This document shows, piece after piece, positions 48,303 through 59,863 of a DNA stretch of 64,000 nt. A program made the position numbers and the translations under genes. This DNA is from Rhododendron vialii (lineage: Eukaryota > Streptophyta > Magnoliopsida > Ericales > Ericaceae). The notes beneath the pieces were generated by a model. The model was not told the origin of the DNA and did not search any database. It saw only the letters and a list, made by a program, of their open reading frames with translations. The first letter of the stretch is position 1, and every line of letters starts with the position of its first letter. The stretch spans positions 34,777,501 to 34,841,500 of the forward strand of contig NC_080568.1 in the NCBI RefSeq assembly GCF_030253575.1, written 5' to 3'.

Positions 48303-48355
<53 letters not shown>
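48303..48355. repeat. (AT)n microsatellite
   Basis: An uninterrupted AT dinucleotide run of about 53 bases. Confidence 0.95.
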
Positions 48356-48358
<3 letters not shown>

Positions 48359-48719
48359 GCTTCAGGAACTAGAGAGGGAGAGGGGTCAGTCTTCAAAACT
48401 GTAAAAGAATACTGTATTATTGAACTATTTCCCATAACCTTACTTTCACTCTTCTACAATAGTATCTCTCTGATATTTTGAATCCATAAACTGAGAATTG
48501 AGCGAGGGCCCTATTTATAAAGGATGGGCCAGGGACTAACTTTGCAATAAGCAAAAGCTTGAGGGACCTAATGAGTAATAAAAGAATTGTGATGACATCA
48601 TCATGACCTCATCATGTAAATGCTTTCCCGTTGCTATAATGATGTCATTTCACCACCAATTCACAACCAGAGGTCCAGAGGAACCTAGTGGTCAAGAAAT
48701 TAAAGAAGTTCTCAGAGGT

Positions 48720-50350
48720 ACGGTGTGCATAATTTGAGTTCACTCGTTAATTTGTTTGTTGCTCATCAGAGTGATAGATATTTCCCTATCGCCCCTTGCA
48801 GTGGCAGACAACTGGAATCTCCTCAACAGAAAGTCAGAAATGCTCGACTAGTACTTTTTGTCAAAGGAAATAGAGAGTCTCCCGCATTCACTACAAGGAA
48901 TAATACTGCCCCAGGGGAACCATTTAAGCAATAGCCATAGAATAAACCTGACTTGCATTCTGAATGAGTAAATTAAACAGATGGGCGCTTTCACTCGCAT
49001 TCTGAATCCCACGTACCGCTCTCTTCATTAATTAACCATTTGTTTGTGTGGCTTTCACCGAAAAAGAACAAGTTTGTATCTTTTCATTTGCTATCATATG
49101 AGAAATGATTCAATAATAATAATATATAGGAGTACTTTGGTGACCATGCATCTTTGAGTACCATGTGACGTGTCTCCAATGTATCGATAGGATATGCTTC
49201 ATTTGTTATATAGCGGAGCACGTTTTACTAATACTTTGATGACATATCACGTGATACCCGAAATATGGTACTCAAATATGGTGACCATAACATTGCTCAA
49301 AATGATTTGGACATCTCTCATTTTGATAAACATACTCCAATATTTGTCTTTCAGTGTTAAAAAATACACACCGCACAATTTTGGAAGCACAAGTTATAAA
49401 AAAGATTTTAGAGTGTAATTATTAAAAACTAGAGTATCAAAATTATTTTCTTCCTTTTTTAATCAATTCTATTGACAAATTTCGGGAGTTGAAAAAATGC
49501 ACGAGACCCCATAAGATACATGTACACATAAAACAATGACATTGAATACATCAAAATGTTACAACCACACCCAAACACACGCCCACACAAATAAGTGTGT
49601 GGGCTCCTCACACCAAAGTGTGTTATTTTTGCACTAAAAATTGATTAATTCTTAAAATAATTGGGCAAAAGTAAAAAAAAATTTACTTTTTCGATTCCTC
49701 TCATCAAGAAGAATCAATAATCCGCAAAAGTTTGGCGCAAAACTAACAAATGCAAAAAAAATTCAAATAATGACAATTTTCAGATTTAAGTTAAGTTTAA
49801 GAGAACACAACCTTATTGTTGAACACATTTGTGCCCCAATCATTACACTTTTTTTTTTCTCTATTTCCAATATTGTTGAGTTAGGAGAGTTTGAAATAAA
49901 TTTAATTGATTAGTTTTTTTTTTCTAATATTTCTCCTATGTATAATTTTTTTGTTTTGCTTCATATATTTTGCAAACAAATAAAAAAATTTGGGAAAAAT
50001 ACCAGATATTCTCGTCTCGTCATATAGATTAACTTTTTGTTTATTCATGTTAAAAATTCCAGTTCAAAGAATACGAATACTATGGTAATTAGATTCACAG
50101 AGTAACTTTGAGTATTATTCTTAAAGATTGTCAAAGTAGTTAGGATTAAAAATTGGGCTCGACAAGTAAAATTGAAAAGGGGTAAAAATATGAATCGAGT
50201 TGAACCAACCGTAAGCAAGACTCAATTTTTTTATCCACTTTTAGTCAATTATTCTTAGTTTTTGGTTTTAATTTTTAGTTTTCCAATACCTCTCTCAAGA
50301 TGAATAACCGATTTCTAAAAATTCAACGTGAAAGTAAGAAAAAACTGGAA
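48720..50350. other. Relic of an ANK locus: 5' flank fused to 3' flank, no gene
   Basis: 48725-48890 resembles the ANK 5' flank kept at 51840-51995 (tgctcatca, atatttccctatc, gacaactggaatct). Directly after it, 48930-50340 resembles the ANK2 3' flank of 41470-42870 (caaccatttgtttgtgtggc, tatcttttcatttgctatca, the hairpin unit and the ttattcttagtttttgg stretch). No ankyrin exon lies between, so an ANK gene body seems to have been deleted here. Confidence 0.5.
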
Positions 50351-51583
50351 AAAAGACGAATAAAAATACAACTTATTTTGTTCAAGGCAGACCCACCTGC
50401 AATCCCATCAGAAAATTTCACATGCACGAAAGTGAACCTGATTAGCAAAACATAAAGAAAAATAAGTGAACGAGACCAAAAGTAATGACTAAGGCTTCCA
50501 TGTAAAACAATAGAATTGGTCAAGACTTACATGTGTGAAAGAAAGGGGGAAAAAAAAAAAGAAAGAAAGAAAGAAAGAAACAAGAAGGATCGGCTAGTTC
50601 GTTTGGGACTCAAAATCCATGCGTACAATTTTCAATAATTTTTTTTTTTATCTATCTCTTCCCACTCATTACTCTCAAAATCTAAACCGAACAGAATCTT
50701 TATGATGGTAGAATACGCGCGTTCCCATTGATTAATCAACTGATTTTTTTCTCCTATAAATAGGTCATCGTTTAAATTTCTTTCTTTCTTTCGCACGAAT
50801 GGTCTACTCTACGTTCTCAGCAAAATGAATGGTGATGCAGAGAGGCGTGTTGAAATAAAAGAATGCGCAACAAGGACAATCATGAATAAGTATGAACTAG
50901 AGGTACTCCCTCTACGAACACACAATAATGAGACAAATGTCATATATTTTCTTGAATCAATAACAACTAACTTTAGCCCTAAGGCTTACAACTCAATTTA
51001 TAATAAACTAGAAATACTAAAAAGAAAACCTATTATAAGGGAAAACTAAATCTACGTCTTAGAGAACAAGAAAACAATAAAGAGGAAATAGAATCAAACC
51101 TAATTAAGAAAACCCGATATCCTAGGCAATTTATGCTAAAATGGAAAGATTCCTAAAAATATACTAATTGCAAAATAATAAACTAAAATTTCTATATTTC
51201 TTAAATAATTAAAATATCGGCCTACATCAAATGATTTACATGACAAATACGTATATTACAAATAGCCCACAATCGAAGGCATTGCAAAGGTGTAGTGCTG
51301 TGGGGCACTACGGGAACCCAAATTCATAAGATACAGACACACACAACTGACAACATTGAATACATTTGTGCCCCAATATTACACTTTTTCTTTTCTTTTT
51401 CGTCTCTCTTTTTGCAATGGCGAGATTGTGGAGTTTGGACTAATTGATTAGCAGAATAGATGTTGATGACTTTCTGTTTAATCATCTTAAAAACCTTATT
51501 TCAAAGAATGTGAATAACATGGTAATATAGAGTAGCTTTGAGTCTTAACAAACAAATTAACACACAAACAACCAACACCCCCC

Positions 51584-51614
<31 letters not shown>

Positions 51615-51839
51615 AAAAAAACAAAAACAAAAAAACAAAAACAAAAAAAGCATAACCTAAAGTAGCTTCTTAGTAAGAAACAGTTTGGATTAGAAAGGTT
51701 GTGTACGTACTCAGTGTCATGATTTTTATTTTTTTTTTTCAGTTTTTCGTCAAAATATTTAATGAGTAGCTTCCTCGTTGTTATAATGATGTCATTTCAC
51801 CACCTTCACAATGTACAAAAAAAGTTCTCAGAGGTGTGC
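50351..51839. other. AT-rich spacer without recognised gene
   Basis: Contains a (GAAA)n tract near 50560-50580 and the homopolymer pair C27/A-rich at 51578-51640. One 74-codon open frame (50825-51049) has no recognised family and reads as low-complexity. Confidence 0.45.
51578..51640. repeat. Poly(C) run followed by A-rich tract
   Basis: About 27 C, then runs of A broken by single C. The length is probably unreliable in assembly. Confidence 0.9.
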
Positions 51840-54163
51840 ATAATTGAGCTTACTCATTTGTTGCTCATCACAGTACTATGTTTTTGGACGGATATTTCCC
51901 TATCTCCGGTCCCCTTGTGGTAGACAACTGGAATCTTCTTTACAGAAATGCTTGACTAGTACTTTTTGTTAAAGAAATAGAGTCTCCCACATTGTTTGGA
52001 AGTGGAATGAGTGATCACGACCTCTACACTTTCTACTATCAATGTTTTCTTGTGGTTGGCTTTGCCTATCTATAATAAGGTATTGTATGCCGTATCGATT
52101 TCAATATTGCTAAATATCCTAAACTATTTGTTCACGCCTGTGACTTCTCGCCCCACGCGATTGTCCTTGTTAAGGTCTCTCTCTGTCTCTCTCGTGTGAG
52201 TGAATTCAGGGGTGTGTTTGTGATTGTGCACGCGTTCTGCGTATGCGGAATTGTGTAGCTCCTTTCTTTTTTTTTCTCTTAAAATCTACAAGAGGCTTAT
52301 TTTTTTTACTGTAAAATGCCAAACTGTGTCTTTGTGTTCAGGAAAGTGTATATTGTTTATGTTTTGCTCTTTAAATGCTTATTTTCATACTACTTTTTGA
52401 AGTGAACTTTCTGTAATGATGCTTGTGAGTTAACTCATGGTTATGCAGATTAATCTGAAGTATAACTTCCATATGCCGTCCGTAGGGATAGAAACATGCG
52501 TCTCCCTGTGTTACACTTAGTTCTGATTACTGCCCTTTTCCCCTGTTTGTCCTCTGTCTGAGTTGTTTTTGAAGATCTAAATTTCAGTTGACTGCATTGT
52601 GTTTTTTGTACATATGGTTAATAACTTTTAGTAAATAATAAATGGTGTGCTCCTACGCGAGTCAATTGTTGACCTTAGATCTATCTTCTCAACATTGCCA
52701 ATTCAGCTTAGATCTTCATCGAGTAGCCACAACATCCCTAGAATCTCAGTAATTTATTTTTGTCCCACTTATTGCTATTGCCAACAATCCTTTAATCATG
52801 TTCATGATCAGTATTCCACTTCAAAGAAATCCCCTTCTCTACGAACTCAATGATCATTGTTTAAATTACTTCTGTTGTTCCGCCGATTGCAGTCACATTT
52901 GGATTTCAATGAAGCCCAAGTCAATGCTTTTCTTTGTGATGTTGTGACTGATGATCTCTGTGACATAATGATGCCTTCTTCTATTGATGTCGTTACCTTG
53001 GTAAGTGTGGGCTTTAAGTAATTGCTTACTTGCGGTCTGGAAACAGATAAGGGGGAAGTACATTGGTACATGATCATCTTCTTCTTGTTTATGGTTGTTT
53101 CTATACTTCTGGTCCAAACATAGTTTTTCGTTGTGTTGGGGAGTTCTTGTTTTGTCCTTGTTTCGTAGAGTATGCCATCACTGCTTTTATGAAACACCTA
53201 ACATGTTAAGCAGATTTTTATGTTGTCTGCAGTTTGTCCAAAGATGATGCACTTGATACTACTGAATGTCAAGAAAGTATTAAAGATAGCAATCGCTTTG
53301 TGTTGCTTGACATAGCCATATTTTTCATGCTCTTTCTTTCTTTTTTTTGAAAATTGCTACGATGACATATTATAGCGTTCTCAATTTGCAGCCAGATGGT
53401 CACATTCTTTTGCGAGATTATGCAATAGGAGATTATGCTCAAGTAAGTGTCCAAAATCTATACCTATTACAGTATTTGGGCTTATTTATACTTGTCTCCC
53501 ACACTTTTCCTGGACACTACCAGATAGTGATAGAATTGCTGCACTCACAAATTCTTTTCCACTACTACGCCTAATTTTTATTTTTTTTCTGCTGGATGAG
53601 TTGGACTTCAGATACCTGTGGCTATGTCTAATCATGGGCAATAAAATTTAGAGCCACTTCTGTATTCGACATCTGAAATCAAATGATAGATTCAGGCCCA
53701 GTGTTTGTTGTAGCATTTTGTGGGCATTTTTTCCTTGTGTACCTTGGGTGTTACAGTTTGTTCATGGTGTCTTTACTGATGCCTCTAAAAACAAAAGAAG
53801 AAAAAATAACTTGTACTAATCAATAGAGCAAGAAGCTAAATCAACACTGGGGCATAACCTTGCTATAGCAGGATCCTTCTAAAATGGGTGCGCTCCCTAG
53901 ATGGGAGCTCAAATCGGCACTCCCAAGGCGGGAGCTCGCTCTTAATTAAGATGGGAGCTTATCGGGCCATTAAGGCAATTATTCTCTTACTTTTAAGGGA
54001 GTTATGCCATTGGGAAAATAAGAATATGAAAATCATATTAGTCAAGAAGTTTTACAAATTGAGAATATATAACTTCCAATAATTATACTTTAAGATCGGA
54101 AAAATTTCAGTAAGTTTTACTTTTCCTTTAATGGTCAAGTATTTAAAGGTATTTTATATACAT

Positions 54164-54221
54164 ACTAGTATTTGCCCGTGCCTACGGCACTACGCACTCA
54201 CTCCTGTAGTGCCGTAGGTGC
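54164..54221 (-). repeat. Helitron-like 3' end: hairpin next to CTAGT
   Basis: On the minus strand a 16-bp stem (gtagtgccgtaggtgc / gtgcctacggcactac, one mismatch, 12-base loop; 54178-54221) is followed by GGGCAAATACTAGT. A hairpin shortly before CTAG(T) is the shape of Helitron 3' ends. No Rep/helicase sequence and no 5' TC end were found. Confidence 0.35.
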
Positions 54222-54363
54222 GAGCATTTTGGTAATATAAACAATGGGTAAAAAGAAATATGACATTTTTGTAATATGTTTGTAAGAATGTGAGTGTTTT
54301 CTTAAGAGAGTTGGAGAGCATACATTAACCCTTGGATCAAATCAATCTCAACCCTTGGATCAA

Positions 54364-57300
54364 TGATAAGTGCCAAAATATTCATATTTTGGCCCTCCAA
54401 AATACATTTATTAGTCATTTATTTTTGTTAATTGATTTTTATTTTGTTCTTTTGTTGTTTATAGGTTGTTCGAGCCCGTTGTCCGAGACTTTGGATAAAA
54501 AGTAGATTTTAAAGAAGTTTGGGGTTAAAATGCAAAATGATCCAAAATCGAGTGGTTCATTTATTATTTATTGAAGTTCAAGGGCCTTTGTGTGATTAAG
54601 GTTTTCAATTCCTATATAAACACTTTACTAATTGACTTTAGGTCAGTCTGGGGGCCGTGGGAAAAAAAGAAAAGAAAAAGCACGGACAGGAAGAAGAACG
54701 AAAGAACAAGACTGCCGTGTTACGCTTCTTTTGGGTTCGAACATTCGTTTTCTTTACAGCTTTCTCTTAGGTTGTTTTGTTTCAGATTTTCTTTTCCCTT
54801 CAAGTTCCTAAAGTTTTGTTCAGATCTTCGTACTCCGGTAATTCGTATTGATTTATGTTCTTTATTTAAGTTGTTCGTTGATATTTGTTTATTAATTTAT
54901 TTCTATTGCTTATTTCGTATTCGGAAGCATGTTTCAAATTAGGGTTTCTTCTATTTCTTGCATAATGATTAGTGAGTAGTTGTTTAGGTAGGGTCTGGGG
55001 TGATTAGCACACTGTGGCTAATTCGGGCACTGCTCCTTTTATCAAACTGTTAAATTAAATGATTTTCGATTGGAAAATACTTCCCGCGGACGAACTCGGG
55101 CATCGTCGGAGCCCATATGAACAGGAGAATGGGGGTCCAAAACTCATTCTTCGCTGCGCATGGATATACGGCGACCATAGGGTCTCGCATCTTGCGGGGT
55201 ATCTATTTCAATCTAAAATTAAACGTTTTTAAGAACTCCAAACAGAGCAGGTTAATCCGGACTAGTTACAAGTACTATGAGTCCTACGACCGTACCTTCC
55301 TTTTAATTTTCTTAAAAGTACAATCAATTTCGTAGGTTTTAGTTAATCTCAATCAATCGTCAAGGGGTGGCTACCTAAGAGCCCGTTTAAATTATAACAA
55401 CCTGAGTTTTTAGTCAGCAGACATCACCGTCTTTGTGGATTCGACTCCGGACTTACCGGATATTATGCTGCGTCGGTCTCCGCCCTACGCTTGGGGCAAC
55501 CCATTATTTTAGGTCTAGAAAATCGGTCAAGCATTTTTGGCGCCGTTGCCGGGGACGGTTACGTGTGTTAAGAATTCGGGTAGTTATTTTTTATTTGTTT
55601 TCTTTTTAGTTCTTTATTATTTTTTTAAATTGTTGAAAAAAAAATGGCCGATTTTGCAAAGTGCTATGGAGGTTATACAAAACAATTTGATTGTTCAGTA
55701 TCACTTCCTATATTTTATGTTTTGGCCTCAGAAAATCCTTTTTCGCATATTGGTAACCTTGAGAAAGCTTTTGCTAGCGATGAAGTGGCTCTTTTACATG
55801 TATTCCCAAAATCTTTGCGTGGTCGTGCTCAAAGTTGGTTTATTTTTTTGAGTCCAGGATTGACATGGAGTGAGATTGTCATACAGTTTTTCAAAACTTT
55901 CAATCCCTCGTATGAGACTCATATGCTTTTACAAGAACTATCAGATTTCTCTCAACAAGATGATGAGTCTTTGTCACAGTGTTGGGAGCGATTTAAATTT
56001 GTCGTATTCTCTTGGTCGAATTATAATTGTGAGCTTGGCAGTCTTCTGGTTATCTTTTGCCGTAGTTTAAATCCTAAACCATGCCAGGTGGATTTTAGGT
56101 CCACTGACGAATTCCTAGATAAAAACGCTGAAGAGGCTTGGGATTACCTAGATGACTTAACTCAAAAGCTCCAATTTTGTGAGTTGACTGAAAATTTTGA
56201 GGATACCAATTCTGATGGGAGGGAAAAAGAGGAAAAAGAGCCGCTTCCTGAGGATACCAATTTTGAGGTGAGGGTAAAAGAGGAAATAGAGCCGCTTCAT
56301 GAGGATATCAATTCTGATGCGAGAGAAAAAGAGGAAATAGAGTCCTTTGTCATTAGTGAAGGCTATATGCCTTTTGAGGAGTCATTGCCAATAGTTACAC
56401 TGAATAATCAAGTGCTCCCAGCTCTAGATTGTGCCACCCCTTCTATTGAGTCTCCACTTTCACAAGAGTTTTTAAATGTGAAGCATAATGATTTTCTTGG
56501 TGTTGATGAATTTAATTTAGTTTATCATCCATATTTTGTGGACTTTGTCAATGCTTTGAAAATTGATCTAGTTTGGGCTAAGCACTTGGTTGAATTTAAG
56601 TGTCTAAAACGAATTAGGCAAATGCGCTACTCAAAATATCTTATCTTGTGGCATGGCCGAGTTCAATTCTTGATAAAAGGTGTCGAATGGAGTACTATGT
56701 TTATTGTCTTAGCTCTTGTTGGCATGATAAATGTTCGGAACCCACGTTTGGCTACACGTACATAAATTTTTTTTTTTTTTTATGGTCTGGTATAGCCACC
56801 CGTTTCTCGCTTGAGAAATGGGGAGAAAAGTAGTACCCGTGTCTTTCACGTGAAGAAAGTGGATGATTTTTTGTCTTTTATTTTATTTCTTCCCTTGTTT
56901 ATTTCTTTTAGTTTTTTTTTTCTTGCTGTCTTGGAGGCTCACGTTTTGCAGGTTGTTCGATCCAAGTTGGGGGGTCTCCCTCTTTCTATAATTTTCTCTG
57001 CTTAGGCTCTCCTTTTCGAGGTGATATCTCTCCTCTCTTATACGTTTATGTCCTATCGTTATTTTTCATACTTTCAATGCGGACATTGAATAGTTCAAGT
57101 TGGGGGGAGGAATCACTTTGTTCTTTATTTTATTAAAAAAAAATTTGAAAATTAAAAAAAATACTTGTTGGATCCTTTCTACTTGGGACTTGGAAATTGC
57201 AAAGTCTACTTGTTGGTTGGTTGTGCTGAGAATTTATGGGCATTCATTGAATATTTATATTGCATGGTAGTTCTTTTTGCTAATTTGGCGATATGAATTT

Positions 57301-59863
57301 ATCTTGGCATACACTCTTAGCATCTTTGCACTGTACGTTTCTTGGACCTTGACTGCTTGTGAGTTGTGACTTGAGTGCTTTCAATGGCTAGATTAGTGGA
57401 GACTTATGCCCATGTGAGCTTTAGTGCCTTACCTTTTTTTGGAGTGGTGTCACATAAAATCTTTGTTTGTCGTAAAAAAAGAAGTTAGATCGTTGTCGAT
57501 CTCATTATCTTTGTCGTCAAGTATTGGGACTTAATGCATGCTTATTATTTCTTCTTTTGGGAATGGAAAGTTACATGGTTGTATTGCCCCTAGGAGATGA
57601 TAGTAGGCCATTTTTGTACATTGAGCCGGTTCGTTTCTTTTTCTTAAATATTTATCCTTGCGAGCCACATTGAGCCTCTTGCATGAGCCTTTTTCTTGTT
57701 AAGCTTCACCAACCATATTGTGTCTTGAGAATGACAAATTAATCATATGAGGGTTAATTTTTGAAGAGAATGGAGAAAGTGTATTTGAGAAATGTGCTTG
57801 AAATGAGATGTGTGCTTCCCCATAGCTAAAAAAAAAAAAAAAATTGAGAAAAAGAAAGATAGAAAGGAACTTGAATGAAAAAATGGAAGACATCCATGCA
57901 TTTGTATGAAGAAAGAAACGTGTGAACTTCATAGGGGAATTGTGTGAAGAGTGAAGAATATGAGCGATATGGTGGAGTTGAAAGAGGGCGTACATTATTA
58001 TTTGCCTTTTGTGTTTTGGTCTATTCTCGGACACTTGATTATGTCTTACCCTAACCTTGAAACACTTTTCTTTACCGGACGATATAACCGAATAAAAGTC
58101 CTATTTAATCTTAGGGGCAATGGGTTGTGATTCGATGGATAGATAGTCTTTAATGCTTGACATTCATTTCATGAGATCATGTGTCTACCATGAGATCATG
58201 TGTCTACCTTAAAAAAGCTTTCTCTTCGTGTCTAAAGTGTGCGGGGTACTTTGATTTTTTATTACATAATTGACTTCCGTCCGCACACTTTGAGAGTTTA
58301 TTAAATGCACCTTGTTTCGAGCGTTTTCTTTTGTTGAGTGCATGACATGGTGAGAATTGAAGTCGAGACTCGGTCCGGAGAGAGTACTTAGTTGCGATTC
58401 ACTTGTGGTCAAGGTCTTTACTCACCCACGCTAAGTTTGGATGCCATGATTAATTTCTATGTTTTGATAGCATTTAGAACTACTGTTGCGTATGCTATAT
58501 TCTTGGCATTGGTGTATCAATGAGTTGCATTGCAGTTTTTGGGTTCTATGTGAAAAGGATTCACGGTGTTTTGTGGGTAATCACTGCTGAAAACCCTCAC
58601 GAGACTTCACTCGTCCTACCGGGGCTGCCTGGGGGTTTAAAAGAAATATCCATTTTAATTAGTTGCATTTGTTTTGGTTTGCTAGAGACTAGCAAAGTGT
58701 AAGTTGGGGGGTGTGATAAGTGCCAAAATATTCATATTTTGGCCCTCCAAAATACATTTATTAGTCATTTATTTTTGTTAATTGATTTTTATTTTGTTCT
58801 TTTGTTGTTTATAGGTTGTTCGAGCCCGTTGTCCGAGACTTTGGATAAAAAGAAGATTTTAAAGAAGTTTGGGGTTAAAATGCGAAATGATCCAAAATCG
58901 AGTGGTTCATTTATTATTTACTGAAGTTCAAGGGCCTTTGTGTGATTAACACTTTACTAATTGACTTTAGGTCAGTCTGGGGGCCGTGGGAAAAAAAGAA
59001 AAGAAAAAGCACGGACAGGAAGAAGAACGAAAGAACAAGACTGCCGTGTTACGCTTCTTTTGGGTTCGAACATTCGTTTTCTTTACAGCTTTCTCTTAGG
59101 TTGTTTTGTTTCAGATTTTCTTTTCCCTTCAAGTTTCTAAAGTTTTGTTCAGATCTTCGTACTCCGGTAATTCGTATTGATTTATGTTCTTTATTTAAGT
59201 TGTTCGTTGATATTTGTTTATTAATTTATTTCTATTGCTTATTTCGTATTCGGAAGCATGTTTCAAATTAGGGTTTCTTCTATTTCTTGCATAATGATTA
59301 GTGAGTAGTTGTTTAGGTAGGGTCGTGGGGTGATTAGCACACCGTGGCTAATTCGGGCACTGCTCCTTTTATCAAACTGTTAAATTAAATGATTTTCGAT
59401 TGGAAAATACTTCCCGAGGACGAACTCGGGCATCGTCGGAGCCCATATGAACAGGAGAATGGGGGTCCAAAACTCATTCTTCGCTGCGCATGGGTATACG
59501 GCGACCATAGGGTCTCGCATCTTGCGGGGTATCTATTTCAATCTAAAATTAAACGTTTTTAAGAACTCCAAACAGAGCAGGTTAATCCGGACTAGTTACA
59601 AGTGCTATGAGTCCTACGACCGTACCTTCCTTTTAATTTTCTGAAAAGTACAATCAATTTCGTAGGTTTTAGTTAATCTCAATCAATCGTCAAGGGGTGG
59701 CTACCTAAGAGCCCGTTTAAATTATAACAACCTGAGTTTTTAGTCAGCAGACATCACCGTCTTTGTGGATTCGACTCCGGACTTACCGGATATTATGCTG
59801 CGTCGGTCTCCGCCCTACGCTTGGGGCAACCCATTATTTTAGGTCTAGGAAATCGGTCAAGCA
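54364..59863 (+). mobile_element. Gag-only LTR retrotransposon (TR-GAG-like, Ty3/gypsy)
   Basis: Fossil element of 5.5 kb that looks whole as a non-autonomous unit. 5' LTR 54364-55533, 3' LTR 58714-59863, both beginning tgataagtgccaaaata and ending cggtcaagca; 5-bp target duplication atcaa (54359-54363 and 59864-59868). The primer-binding site follows the 5' LTR (tggcgccgttgccgggga at 55538, the type used by Athila/Tat-like plant Ty3/gypsy elements), and a G-rich polypurine tract (agttggggggtg) precedes the 3' LTR. The only coding part recognised is a gag-like frame; no protease, reverse transcriptase or integrase is seen. The LTRs differ at about 1% of bases plus a short indel. At an assumed 1.3e-8 substitutions per site per year this is roughly 0.4 My. 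Confidence 0.9.
55644..56765 (+). CDS. Gag-like ORF of the LTR element
   Basis: A 373-codon frame starting 110 bp after the 5' LTR. Residues about 35-150 match the retrotransposon gag family: an LLHVFPKSLRGRAQSWF-like segment, a TWSEIVIQFFKTF segment and an LSQCWERFKF segment. An acidic repeat-like stretch follows (three units of about 22 residues with EDTNSD/EDINSD and KEEIEP-like ends), then a nonspecific C-terminus. No CCHC zinc knuckle was recognised. The coat-like protein may serve packaging in trans for related elements. Confidence 0.75.
   Translation: MADFAKCYGGYTKQFDCSVSLPIFYVLASENPFSHIGNLEKAFASDEVALLHVFPKSLRGRAQSWFIFLSPGLTWSEIVIQFFKTFNPSYETHMLLQELSDFSQQDDESLSQCWERFKFVVFSWSNYNCELGSLLVIFCRSLNPKPCQVDFRSTDEFLDKNAEEAWDYLDDLTQKLQFCELTENFEDTNSDGREKEEKEPLPEDTNFEVRVKEEIEPLHEDINSDAREKEEIESFVISEGYMPFEESLPIVTLNNQVLPALDCATPSIESPLSQEFLNVKHNDFLGVDEFNLVYHPYFVDFVNALKIDLVWAKHLVEFKCLKRIRQMRYSKYLILWHGRVQFLIKGVEWSTMFIVLALVGMINVRNPRLATRT

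Noticed and set aside
53888-54082. gggagct-rich patch as a possible functional regulatory repeat
   Set aside because: It lies inside foreign DNA inserted into METTL-2 and is better explained as part of that insertion.
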